Below are positions 1 to 11,176 of a stretch of 64,000 nt of DNA, one piece after another. The DNA lies in assembly GCA_029891385.1 (NCBI GenBank), contig CM057230.1, positions 47,595,414-47,659,413 of the forward strand. Direction: 5' to 3'. Under the pieces are notes generated by a model. It was not told where the DNA came from and searched no databases. It saw nothing but the letters and a program-made list of their open reading frames with translations. Within the stretch, counting starts at the first letter, position 1, and each line of letters starts with the position of its first letter. The DNA comes from Erythroxylum novogranatense. Taxonomy: Eukaryota; Streptophyta; Magnoliopsida; Malpighiales; Erythroxylaceae. Position numbers and translations under genes: made by a program.

Positions 1-267
1 CATCAAAAATCATACATTAAATTTTCGACCTCACCTTATTTTTCACTGAAATCCGACTTTTCTTGGCTTGGAAGGAAGCTCTTGTGCTCCTCCACCTTTT
101 TCTCTCTTGGGACAATCCCAAAATCCTTCTTCAATTGGTAGAAAAATCGAATTTTTACCTTTCTCTCTCATCTTTCTCCATGGTCGAAGCTTCTCCTCCA
201 TTCTTCTTCTTATTTTGTTCTTCTTTCCTTCAAAGTGCCAGCTCTCCTTTAACAAAAACGACATCTC

Positions 268-284
268 CCTTTTTATATATAATG
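268..284 (-). promoter_or_regulatory. TATA box of left-edge giant LTR
   Basis: Minus strand reads TTATATATAAAAAGGG. It sits where X, Y and S2 have their TATA-like boxes, about 240 nt upstream of the conserved 5' splice site. It implies that transcription starts well inside the LTR, leaving a very long R-U5 part. Confidence 0.6.
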
Positions 285-1074
285 TCTTGTCATTTAATGA
301 TAGTCAATTGACCAAAATGCCCCTAACATTTACTTTAAGTCATGCTTACTTACGGATCTAATTCGCACTATCAATTTGAAGGAATTTGTCAAAACTTCCT
401 TCTAGAGAAATGTTCCTCTATGTCTTAATTTCATAATGCCACAAAAATCATCCAATTCGGAGCACTAAATCAAAAGTTATGCTCAAAACATTTCAGATAT
501 GTTCATATTCTAACACATTTTCCATGTACGATTTTTTCCATCCAGAAATTAACATTTTTAATCCCAAAATTTAAACTTGATGTCTTCATAAAAATTGTAG
601 CCCTATTTCTCTAGTTTAATCTAAAACAAGAATCACATTATTTCGATTTCCAGAGCAAAAGTAATGCTCAAAATACTTTCAGATGTTCTTAATCCAAAAA
701 CTGCACTCTAATCCAAACTTCCATTCATAATTTGAAGGTCTTATGGGCAAAATTGACATTTCATTTCTTCATATGATTTGTAGCCCCATGTCTTAATTTA
801 ATTTTACCTCAATAATTACTTCAATTGGATCACCACAGATCCCAAATTTCTCAAAATACTGAACTATGTTCAGAAAATAGACCAACTTACTTTGATTAAA
901 TTAATCACCCTTATTTTAATCTAAAAAATTCACAAATTTTTCATAAAAATGAAATTCATTGTCTTAGGTATCCAACGCTTCAAGAATCAACTCAATCGGA
1001 TGTCGAACGAAAAAGATATAAGCAAAAGAGTGGAGTATGTTCAGAAAATTACCTTTCTTAAACAAATAGGGAAA

Positions 1075-1202
1075 GTCGCGATCGTGCGTGTGCACGACCG
1101 CGACAATTAGGTAGTCCAGCAGAGTCGCGATCGTGTGTGTGCACGATGGTGGCATTCCGGTGAACCTGCAGAATCGCAATCGTGCGTATACACGACCGCG
1201 AC
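1075..1202. repeat. Triple imperfect-palindrome array in LTR
   Basis: Three units starting near 1075, 1124 and 1172 (spacing 49 and 48 bp). Each unit reads about GTCGCGATCGTGC, a GTGT-like loop, then GCACGACCGCGAC, so each can fold back on itself. It is CG-rich in an otherwise AT-rich LTR and sits at the position where other giant LTRs carry different arrays. Confidence 0.75.
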
Positions 1203-2193
1203 ATTCGAGTGGACTTGCGACCCTTTCTTCTTAACCGATGTCTCAACTTTTAAACCCCATATCTTTTGACTCAGAACTCCAAATTTTGCAAACTTAGTAT
1301 CAATAGAAAGCTGAAAGAAAGATCTACAACTTTCATGAAGAACTCAAAAATTAATTTCATCTCTAAAATGATCAAATTTCTAATCAAAGATTCCCTCCAT
1401 TTAAATTATGTCCTAAGCCATAACTCAACTTTGAAAAATCCTATCTTTCAACTCTAATGTCCAAATATGTCATATTTTATATCAATGTGAAGATCGGAAA
1501 GTCACCTACAATTTTTATGAAGGACATAAAAATCAATTTGACCTCTAAAGAAGTCAATTTTCCAATCAAAACTTCTGTCATCTAATAATCATGCTAAAAT
1601 CATAACAGAAACTTGTAAAAAATCATAACTTATTATTCCTTGATCGAAAAATTCTATACTTTATATCAAAATAAAGATCAAATCAAAATCTTCAACTTTC
1701 ATGAAGCACTTAATGGCTAATTCCACCTCTAACTAGGTTAATTTCTCAGTCAAAGATTCAACCATACTTAAGTCAACCCATAACACACCTAAACTTTGAC
1801 TGACCATAACTTTCACTCCTGATATCGAAAAATTGCAAACTTTATGGCGACAGAAAGCTCTCAACATAATCTACAAGTTTCATGTAGACCATTTTCTCAA
1901 ATTATGCCTGAATCAAAAGTCAACTCTCAATGGTCAAAAAGTCAAATTTTTCATATTTTCACACTTTTTCTCTTTATTTCTTGCTATTTAACTTCATTTC
2001 AATCAACTCATCCACTTAAACTTTCATAAACTATACAAATCTCTACAATAATCAAAATTATCAAAACCCAATAATTCCTTTATCATGAGTTTACTCAAAG
2101 CATAAATACTTTTATTTCACAATACATATATAAAACTACTCATTTAATTTCACTTAATATTTCTAAACTTTACTCAAAAATTGGGGTCCAACA

Positions 2194-3137
2194 GTTGCAC
2201 TCATAGTAGACGATAGAACTTTTCTCATTCTTTGATTCATCTTGGCTATTCTTCTTAAAAGAAAAGTCTTTATTTCCTTTTGTTTTTTGTTTCCACATCT
2301 TTCTAATATTTTTTGAAATGAAGGATAGTTCATCATTATCTTCAGTTGAATCTTGATCAGATTCACTAGCATCATCATTCTTGTTTTCTTCAATCTTTAA
2401 TGCTTTTGAAGATGCACTTTTATTTTTCTGGTTCTTTTGATTCTTCTAACCAGCCTTTAATGTGATAGATTTATCTCTTCTAGGTTTATCTTCTACATCA
2501 AGCTCTACTTCATGAATTTTCAGTGAACCAAGCAATTCATCTAACTTAAGCTTACTTAAGTCTTTAGCCTCTTATATTGCCTTAACTTTGGGTCTCCATC
2601 TTTTTGGAAGACTTCTGATAATCTTTCTGACATGATCTTGATTTCATAGATTCTCTCAAGAGTTTTAAGTCCGTTAACAATCGTTTGGAATCATCCAAAC
2701 ATTGGATCAATAGTCTCCTTATCTTTCATCTTGAACTGCTCATACTGATGAACAAGAATACTGATCTTGGACTCTTTCACTTGGTTTGTCCCTTTATGTG
2801 CAATGGCTAATGTGTCCCACATTTCCTTTGCAGATTCATACCTATGAACCTTGTCATATTCACTTCTACTTAGGGCATAACTTAGAAAGAACGTGGCCTT
2901 CGAATTTAACTAAAATCGAGCTTTCTAATTAGCAGACCATTTGTCATGAGAGATGCTATTGCCTTCGTCGTCTGTTGGTGTATATGGACCATTCTTAATG
3001 ATATCCCAAAGATCAATATGTATGGGTTCTATAAAGAGCCACATCCTGTCCTTCTAATAATGATAATCCTCACCATTGAATGCAGGAGGTCTTATAACCG
3101 AGGCACCTTTAGCTATAAAAACATGTGATTCAGCCAT
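2194..3137 (-). pseudogene. Ty1/copia gag fragment
   Basis: The minus-strand translation starts MAESHVFIAKGASVIRPPAF at 3137 and continues with DYHYWKDRMWLFIEP and YEQFKMKDKETI, the pattern of the copia gag (UBN2-type) domain. It then passes into a basic, low-complexity stretch ending in a zinc-knuckle start (YECN) exactly where the giant LTR begins at 2193. Several in-frame stops and frameshifts are present (for example near 2904 and 2690), so it is dead. Its PBS and 5' LTR follow at 3178-4259. The rest of pol is not in the window. The copia identity is well supported; the sublineage is not determined. Confidence 0.8.
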
Positions 3138-3177
3138 GGATCTTTGTCCTCACTTTGTAACAGTATTTTTTGGAAAC

Positions 3178-3193
3178 CTCGCTATGATACTAA
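3178..3193 (-). promoter_or_regulatory. Copia primer-binding site (initiator Met tRNA type)
   Basis: Minus strand reads TTAGTATCATAGCGAGG directly after the LTR end CA. This is a degenerate form of the TGGTATCAGAGC primer-binding site known for plant copia elements. It fixes the LTR boundary at 3195. Confidence 0.6.
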
Positions 3194-3194
3194 C

Positions 3195-4259
3195 TGAAGT
3201 AAATCACTTGTTAATATAGAAATCACTTATAATATGTAAAATACACAAGAAGGGGGTTGAATTGTGTAAAGTTTTCAAAGATATTAATCTTTCGGGATTT
3301 CTTAAATTTCTTTACAAATTTCAGATGATCATAAATTTTTTTTACTAAAGTCGATAAGTAATGCAATTGCAAGAATTATTATCTACTCTTCTAATAATAA
3401 GAAAATTAAAAGATAAGGGTTAGAGAATAGACGTTGCGATTTTATACTAGTTCACCCTAGACCTTGGACTACGTCTAGTCCTCAGAGTTTGTCTGAGATT
3501 TCGCTATACTCTTCAACTTTACAAGTATTCTTTCTACACTTACAGAGCCTCTTCAGGTCTCTCTCATAAAGTATTCTTTATCTGCTTTCTTAGCCTCTTC
3601 AAGCTCTAGTCTTTCTTTCTCTTTCTAGGAAAGATATTTTTGATCTTTACATTACAGATGTATTCGCTCTCTTCTTTTCACACTTTGAATACATAATTTC
3701 TCTAAGTATTGTACAATCAGATTTTCTCTCTTGTAGAAACATTATTTAGTTTATGACTATAACTATTATTTATAGCTTAAGTCTTCAACTGTCTTCTTGA
3801 GAAACTATTTCTTGAATCTTCTAGAAACCGTTATTAGTTGAGTCCTGTAACTAACTCCAACAAACTAACTAACTGACATTCTAGAATAGCTTCATTTTGT
3901 ATTGTCTGGTAGAATGCTTCTTATGTTATCACGCTTCTTCTGTTGTCACGCTTCTTCTATTATCACGTTTTTTCTACTGTCGCATTTCTTCTGTTGTCGC
4001 GTTTCATCTAGTATCGCACTCCATCTGTTATATTTTGTCTGTTATCACGCTTCGTCTGGTATTGGGCTTCGTCTATTATGTTTTGTCTGTTATTGACGTG
4101 TTTCATTTGTGTTGACGTATATCATCTGTTGCTGATGTATCGTCTGTTGCTAACATGTCGTCTGGTGTTGATATATCGTCTGGTATTGACCACGCATCTT
4201 CTAGGTTTGACTAAGTGTTACTTACATTTTTCTACACACTTAACAAACTTATCCAAACA
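3195..4259 (-). mobile_element. 5' LTR of minus-strand copia element
   Basis: About 1,065 bp. On the minus strand it begins TGTTTGGATAAG at 4259 and ends ACTTCA at 3195, next to the PBS. It contains an 18-bp minisatellite (about 3905-4190). The matching 3' LTR is not in the window. Confidence 0.65.
3905..4190. repeat. ~18-bp degenerate minisatellite in copia LTR
   Basis: Repeats of about 17-18 bp, such as CTTCTTCTGTTGTCACG, drift to TCGTCTGTTGCTGATGTA-like units at the right end. At least 14 units can be followed by eye. The hydrophobic ORFs crossing it are artefacts of the repeat. Confidence 0.75.
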
Positions 4260-4404
4260 GTTCATACATTTATAAGATTATTATTATTTGATTGTAATCA
4301 AAATTAATAGAAGTGAAGTATTCTTGACTTAACAGTAGAGAAGTTATATGAATGCTCTAGTAAGATGTAAATGCTTTAGAGTCTTTGTTTAAGTCTAAGA
4401 CTAC
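4260..4404. other. Unassigned AT-rich spacer
   Basis: Short AT-rich stretch between the copia LTR end and the first recognisable Athila gag sequence. No gene or repeat is recognised. It may be genomic DNA or the deletion junction that removed the 5' half of element A. Confidence 0.4.
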
Positions 4405-5007
4405 CAAATGCATTGAGCCATATGGGCTCAAAATAGATTTCCACAAGGGAGAGGAGCTGGTACTTCCACTAACCAGTTCCCTAATCAACAACAAGCCCTA
4501 ATGGTCCCACCAAAGGAAGACACCAACCAATTGCTTCGTAGCATGATGACTCTGATGAAGGAAGAGAGGGATTCTAACGCTAACCAATTTAATGCCATTG
4601 TTTCTCTTATTCAACAAGATTCCTCAAAGACTGCTGCTAGGTTCAATGCTTTGGAGAAAAGAATGGAACAATGGGAAACCAAGGCAGAGAACATTAATTC
4701 ATATGTCACTCAGTTGTCCAACAACATAAGTGAGAATCAAGCAAAAAGAAGTGGAACTATTCCTTCAAATACTGTGATGAATCCTAAGAGCCTCAATGCA
4801 ATTGCCCGCTGGAGTGGGAAACAAGTGAGGTTTAATCCTCAAGAAGATGAAGAGGCATGTGATGAGGAGATTGAGAGTGAAGAAGTGCCTCCACCCAAGG
4901 AAAAGATCAAGAAATCTGAAAGTGTGAGGGAAGAAGCACTATTGAAAGAAAAGAAGCCTGTGTCGAAAAATAAAGGAGCTACTTCAGAGAGTTCCAAGGA
5001 TCAAGCT
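4405..5007 (+). pseudogene. Athila-type gag, first fragment (element A)
   Basis: Encodes the central and C-terminal gag region (VPPKEDTNQLLRSMMTLMKE, then QWETKAENINSYVTQL, then SLNAIARWSGKQVRF). It aligns residue by residue with the copy at 20700-21300. The reading frame breaks off at TSD AAGCT (5003-5007), where element X inserted, and resumes at 16764. The 5' half of gag, the PBS and the 5' LTR of element A are missing. It is older than X and B, which both sit inside it. Confidence 0.85.
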
Positions 5008-6112
5008 TGTTGAGACCCGATCCAGAAATCGGATTTCAACCGGAAAACGAAGGAAACAAAGCGAATTCAAATTGGATAAATTGAATCCGAAGGCGAATCA
5101 ATAACAAAATGCGGAAGAAACGAATCGAATACAAATAGAATCGAAACTGATTTCCGACATCCGTGAACAAATAGCTTAGAGAATATGATCGCGTTGGAAA
5201 CCTAGACTATCCGATCTGAAAAAAAATCCAGTATAAATTTTTTTTTCTTTTTCTCTTCTTTCTTCTTCCTTAATCAATTTCTCAATTCATAATCGTTTTC
5301 TTATACACCCATTTGAATCTCAATTCTCATTTTCATACCCATCTTACCAAAAATTTTCGGCAAGATAACTACGCATCCTAACTAACTTGACTCGCAAAGT
5401 GTTCAAAATACACTTCTATATTTCTCACACAATAACCAGAATCATCGGACTCCCCGTCCGGAATCCAACTCAACACACGCAATCCTATATCTACATATCC
5501 ATATCCTTTAACATAGTATATCAACACAATCCCCAATAATCATACACGAACTTATATCTTAATTCCATACTCAAATCACAATTCATTTTAGCATTCCATA
5601 GACAATTCCATAGAGTATATTAAATCATGAATACGTGCTTACCAAATATTCCATAATACAACATCGATAATAAAATCCGAATACACAATACACAATATCT
5701 GAAAACCTTCACTTTCTTTCACCCGATCTTCTTCTCATCACCTGTGGATGGGAATGAAGGGGGGTGAGCTTATAGCTCGTGGGTAACAGTTTATAACAAA
5801 AATATAAGCAAAATCCTTGAAATTCTTTTTCTTTTATGGTCTTAGAAAGCATTTCTTTGAAATCCTTAAAGCACATTTTCTAAAAGTTCCGTTCTTGCTA
5901 TAGTCAAATCACAATTGCAAAATGTATGATTTTTAGGCTTTCAGCCATAAACCCATAGGTTGCAAAACATGAATGCATCAACTTGACAGTTCATAAATGC
6001 AATGGCAAATCACATATGCAATGCACAACACATGGCTCGAGAGTTCCGTAAACACGACGGATAAACCGAAGTTTATACCGTAAACACAACGAGTCCGATT
6101 TCGGATCTCGTA

Positions 6113-6150
6113 GGCCCACAAGCGGGCAGCCGGGAGAAGGCTATAATTTT
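6113..6150 (-). other. CG-rich conserved core module (X left LTR)
   Basis: Minus strand contains AGCCTTCTCCCGGCTGCCCG followed by CTTGTGG. It is nearly unchanged in the other X LTR (12274-12310), Y (25236-25266 and 30340-30370), S1 (45410-45446) and S2 (61176-61214), although the surrounding LTR has diverged. It lies inside predicted intron 2. Function unknown. Confidence 0.7.
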
Positions 6151-6829
6151 CCATACGTCGACATGCACGTGACTAACACAACGTTCCTCTCTCGCCCACA
6201 TAAAAGCACATAACAATTTGTGCTCAATCAATTTATCGAATGTTTCCATACCTTCAAGCTTTTCTATCTTTTCATTCATGCAAAATGCCATAACATATTT
6301 TAATGGCATAACATGAGCATAACTCACCAATTGCAATGCAATTTCAATGATCATAATAATTCAACAATTTAATCACGTATAGACCAAAGCCAGAACAATG
6401 TATGCAAGTTATTTCTTTAAAACATAAACCAAACGTATGCAAATTCATAAAGCACATTTATTCAAAAACATAATTTGCATGAATCTTGTATTTTCTAAAG
6501 AAACATTCCGAAAGCATTTTCATAACTTATCGAATTTATCGAAAATAACGAATTTAACAATTTACGCGATTTCTTAAATCCCAACCACTGAAATGAATTT
6601 CAAAATCTTTCTTCATTTCTCAATTCATTTTAAAACTCGTAACCCTTTTTCCAAAAATATTCGGGAACAATAAAATTCAATACTTTCTAAATTTTCAATC
6701 AATCTGCCAAATCATTTGAAAACCAGAAATTGAACCTTTGTGTCATTTTTCAAAACTTCAGAAATTTTCTTAATTTATCAAACATTTAAAACTTGTATAA
6801 TTTCATAAAACAATTTCTAAAACCATTTT

Positions 6830-7400
6830 AAAAGTAAGGAATCTAATCATACGAAGATCAAAGACTTCAAACATTTACATAACTAACATTTTTAAACAAT
6901 TTCAAACGCATTCCGGAAATCGTACTTTTCAACATTTTAATAAACCTTATTTTCTAAACAATTTCAAACGCATTTCGTAAATCACACTTTGTCAAACATT
7001 TTTATAAACAAGTTCAGAAATCGTAAACTTTTCAAACACTTTTATAAACAATGTCGGAAATCATAAATTTTCAAATACTTTTTATAAACATTAGATATTC
7101 AGAAATCGAAATCTTTCAACCACTTTTATAAACACAATTTCTAAATAATTTCGAAAGTATTCGAAAATCGTAAATTTTTAAACATTTGCATAAACCATTT
7201 TCTAGACCATTTCAAAGCATTTTTAGGAATCAAAACTTTCAAATATTTCCATAAACAATATTTTCTATAGCCTTCCTAATTTATCACGAAATCACAAGTT
7301 TTCAAACCTTTACATAAAACCATATTTTATAAACACTCTTAAAACTAATCGAAAATCATAACTTTTCAAACCTTTATCATATTCAAGCTCAATATCATTT
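6830..7400. repeat. Degenerate ~60-70 bp tandem repeats
   Basis: Repeated pattern of AAATCGTAAATTTTCAAAC followed by a TTTTATAAACA-like stretch. The same block lies at about 12990-13540 in the right LTR and, inverted, at about 60010-60560 in S2. Confidence 0.65.
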
Positions 7401-8479
7401 ATCGAATGCTCTTTTTCGAATATACGAAATGCCATGGAATCTTTCAAGGCATAACACAATGTATTTTTGCAATTCGACAAAAGTTCATGTATTGAATCAC
7501 TAATGATTTTTCAAATCATTCATACAATGATGCAACATTTACGATGCAATTGAAATTAGAAAATCTCTTTGTTTAAAGAAGGCAGTAGTAGCTTATAAAT
7601 TCTATTATAAACAGGTACCCACCTCGATTTCCTGCCTAGAAGCTTGTCCTTAACTTCAATTTGACCATTGCCTCTTTCTTCCTTCCAATAAAAAAATTCC
7701 CTACACCAATTTCCCACAAATTCAATCTCATAAATAACATAATCCTCAAATTGAACTTAGAACAAACTAATTCCATATGTAACCAAGCCATCTAAATCAC
7801 AAATTTCCAAAATCCCCAATTTACAAAATTGGGCATAAACCCTAATTAATTTCCATCCAAAACTAAACCCATAATATTAAGCAATCAACAAAATTAACTT
7901 CATACTCCACAAACCCATACCCTTTTCCATATTTCTAAACCAGAAATTCATCAAAATTCACAGATCTCAAAATTTCGCATCTTACCTTCTCTCCCACCAT
8001 TTTCAGATTTTTGGGCTCTATAAGAAGCTTTCATCTTCTTCTTCACTTTTCCATTTGAAAAGCACCAAAAACCCCTCAAGAAACTTAGAAAAAACTGAAC
8101 CTTTGAAGCTCTCTTCTTCTTCTCTTCGGTTCTTCTCCACCGAAACAAGCTTTCTCTCTTTTCTCCTCTTATTTCTTTTAAGTCTTTTGGGCAATAATCG
8201 TGATTCTCCTCCAAACAACTACAGCCCCCTTGCTTTTATAGTGCCAGGTCAATTAATGAATAAGGAATGACCCATAAGCCCCTTCATTTAAGCCTATAAA
8301 CTTAACCCTTTAAGTAAACTTCCAAAATTGCCCCTTCATTGGTCTTTAAAACTGACATCTTGTCTGATTATTTCGATCAGGTAAACGAAGTCATTTGATA
8401 AAACTTTCTTCTAAAGAAATGTTCCTCTATGTCTTAAGAATCCATCGCTTTAAGAATCGGATCGATCGGAGCTCTATAG

Positions 8480-9235
8480 CTCAAGATATCTCCAAAATAC
8501 TGAAGTTTGTTCTTCATACCCGAGGCTGAACACTACCCCTAACTTCCCACCCATATTTGGAAGTCTTAGAGGCTAAATTATAGCTCGGCTCCTTCATAAC
8601 ATTTGTAGCCCCATGTCTCTATTTTTATTACCAACAAGAACCAACTCAATCGGAGCTCTATCGGTCAAGATATCTCCAAAATACTGAACACTGCTCAGCC
8701 ATTACAACACCGGGACTGAACACTACACTAAACTTCCGACCTGTATTTGGAAGTCTTAGAGGCTACATTATAGCTCGGCTCCTTCATAACATTCGTAGCC
8801 CCATGTCTCTATTTTCATTAACAACAAGAATCAACTGAATCCGAGCTCTAGCGACCTATAACACTGAACACTGTTCAGCCATTACAACACCGAGACTGAA
8901 CACTACACTGAACTTCCGACCTATATTTGGAAGTCTTAGAGGCTACATTATCGATCGGCTCCTTCAGATGAATTGTAGATATATGTCTCTAGTTTAATGT
9001 CCAAAAAGAATCAACTCAATCCGAGCTCTAGCGATCTCTAGCAACCTATAATACTGAACACTGCTCATACCATTACAAAGCTGAGACTGAACTCTACACT
9101 GAACTTCCGACCTATATTTGGAAGTCTTAGAGGCTACATTATAGCTCGGCTCCTTCATAACATTTGTAGCCCCATGTCTCTAGTTTAATTTCCAAAAAGA
9201 ATCAGATCGATCGTATGTCGGACGAAGAAGTTATG
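8480..9235. repeat. Four ~187-bp tandem repeats in X left LTR
   Basis: The marker AAGTCTTAGAGGCTA recurs at 8561, 8751, 8931 and 9122, giving periods of 190, 180 and 191 bp. The right LTR has the same periods (markers at about 14703, 14893, 15073, 15264). Units share the TCCTTCATAACATT and CCGAGCTCTA blocks. Confidence 0.85.
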
Positions 9236-9278
9236 CTCAAAAGAGTGAAGGGAGGTCAAAGCTCGGCCAGAACGAAGA

Positions 9279-9398
9279 TCGGTCGACCATCAGAGGTCGG
9301 TCGGCCAACAGAGGTCGGCTCGGCCAACAGAGGTCAGTCGGCCATCAGAGGTCGGCTCGGCCATCAGAGGTCGGTCGGCCAACAGAGGTCGGTCGGCA
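9279..9398. repeat. GGTCGG(C)TCGGCC array, 6 units
   Basis: Alternating 18- and 19-bp units of the type GGTCGGTCGGCCAACAGA and GGTCGGCTCGGCCATCAGA. I count six units here, seven in the sister LTR (15439-15578) and eight in S2 (about 58341-58500). Confidence 0.85.
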
Positions 9399-10578
9399 CC
9401 CAATCCGACCTTCAAACTTCAAACCCTCATAACTTTTGACTCTGAGCTCCAAATCAGGCGCGGTTTGTTTCGTTGGAAAGCTAAGAGATAGCTCTACCAT
9501 TTTCAAGAAGGACTCAAAGGCAAGCTCAGACACTAAAGGAATCAAAAGTTTGCACAAAGATGACTGATCGATAATTTCTCAACAGTACCAAAACTTGCAA
9601 ACATCATAACTTTTGATCCAGAACTTTAAATTTAACAAACTTGGTGTCTATGGAAAGCTTGAAGAAAGATCTACAACTTTCATTAAGGCCTTAAAAATCA
9701 TATCGACCCCTAAATGGGTCAAAAACTCCACACAAACTGACTGGTCGATCAGCTTCACATTAAACAGTCTCAAAACTTCTAAAAATCATAACTTTCTACT
9801 CCCTTGTCCAATATTTTCTTGCCTTATATCAATGGAAAGATAAAGAAATAATCTACCACTTTCATTAAGACCACTTTGGCTAAATCAATCTAAATCAATA
9901 CAGATTTGCCATTGAAGTCTCTAAACATCATTCCAACACATCCACTTCACATCTCAACACATCAACTTCACATATTCACCCACTACCACAAACTCTTCAA
10001 CTAATTCATCTCAAACACAATTCAAATCTCCAATAAACTATTCCAAAGTCATTTCCCCACATCAAACTCAACACCAAAGGATATACGCATACACATTTCT
10101 CTTTCACAAAAGTCATACGTAATCTTACTCTTAATAACATTTTCCAAACCAAGGCAAAATACACTTAACTTTCATATATCATAACTTTCAATCCCGATAT
10201 CGAAAAATAGCATACTTTATGGCTACGAAAAGCTCTCAACATAATCTACAAATTTTATGTAGATTATTTCCTCAAAATCTGCCTAAATCAAAAGTCAACT
10301 CTTTACTACAAAAAGTCAAACTTTCTAATTTTCTTCAACATATAACACTTTCACTAATCATTTCTTGCTTTTCAACTCCATTTCAATCAACCCATTCACT
10401 TTAATTTTCATAACTCATACAAATCTACTCAAATTTCAAAGTCATCAAAACCAATAACTTCATTTGTCATCAATCTTCTTTAAATACAATAACATCCACA
10501 ACACAATACCTATACAAACACACTCATTGAATTCTATTTTAATAATTCTAATTTCCATCAAAAGATCGGGGTCCAACA

Positions 10579-10594
10579 ATTCGCCCCCTCTTAA
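10579..10594 (-). promoter_or_regulatory. Polypurine tract of element X
   Basis: Minus strand AAGAGGGGGCGAAT abuts the LTR start TGTTGGACC, the expected site for plus-strand priming. Confidence 0.75.
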
Positions 10595-11163
10595 AAGAAT
10601 TTCGCCCACGAAATTCCTCTTAGACATTATCAAGTGACACAATCTCTTAACTAATTTCTTTCCAATAAATCATAATCAATCACTTTTCTCATCTAATGTC
10701 CCCATCATACATATTCTCAATCTCTTCACAATTTCTCAATTCTTGAGTCACATAGCACCAATACCATATCAATACACATATTTCTATCATCAAGCTCATC
10801 TTTCAAATATTCTGTTATTGCATCTCCTATATATTCAAAGTCAAATCATCCAAACTCATCATGAATTTCTAATCTTAATTTCCATACACACAATCTTAAA
10901 ATCAATCATACTCTTGACACTTAAATCAAATAGTCACAGTTATTCCTCGAATAATTCATGAACACTTATTCACATCAATATCAGACTCTCACTAATTCAA
11001 TCATATAACTCATCACCTCAATCAAACAATCATTTAGATTAGTCAAATAATTCATGAAAGACAAACACATCATGCTCACATTCTCACAAGATCAACCTTA
11101 TCCTCACAAACACTTATCCATTTCTTACTTATACACATACGCCCAAGTAAGATCATATTACTG

Positions 11164-11176
11164 GGCTCTGATACCA
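11164..11176 (-). promoter_or_regulatory. Primer-binding site of element X
   Basis: Minus strand TGGTATCAGAGCC, four bases from the LTR end. It is complementary to the 3' end of plant initiator Met tRNA and sets the element's orientation. Confidence 0.9.

Larger units (their letters stand above)
1..2193 (-). mobile_element. Giant non-coding LTR, truncated by window edge
   Basis: On the minus strand this starts TGTTGGACCCCAA at 2193 and runs leftward out of the window. It is related to the LTRs of elements X and Y: the stretch 1820-1900 matches 10190-10260 and 16370-16440 closely. A strong TATA box lies on the minus strand at 268-284 and a 5' splice-site-like AAG|GTGAGG at 29-37, about 240 nt downstream, the same spacing as in the other giant LTRs. 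The insertion point is inside a copia gag zinc knuckle; the expected TSD copy next to the LTR would be GTTGC (2194-2198), but the other copy is outside the window. No protein coding is seen. Confidence 0.8.
5742..8243 (-). other. Predicted spliced leader in X left LTR
   Basis: TATA-like ACTATAAAAG at 8233-8243; donor AGAAG|GTAAGATG with the intron starting at 7985; intron 1 of 285 nt (7701-7985); exon 2 of 78 nt (7623-7700) with acceptor GTGTAG and donor GAG|GTGGGTA; intron 2 of 1,881 nt (5742-7622) ending CCATCCACAG. The same signals at the same spacing recur in four other LTRs. Splicing is inferred from sequence only. Confidence 0.55.
5008..10578 (-). mobile_element. Element X left LTR (3' LTR), 5,571 bp
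   Basis: Minus strand TGTTGGACCCCGATC...GGGTCTCAACA. In transcription order it contains a TATA box (8233-8243), a splice donor (7985), middle exon (7623-7700), degenerate ~65-bp repeats (about 6830-7400), a CG-rich core (6113-6150) and an acceptor (5742). Upstream of the TATA box lie four ~187-bp tandem units (about 8480-9235) and the GGTCGG array (9279-9398). The small Lys/Arg/Ser-rich ORFs in this LTR look incidental. Confidence 0.9.

Noticed and set aside
7951..8214. Lys/Arg/Glu-rich small ORFs in the X LTRs (also 14093-14356)
   Set aside because: They lie in the purine-rich predicted exon 1 and cross the conserved donor; Y, S1 and S2 do not keep the frame.
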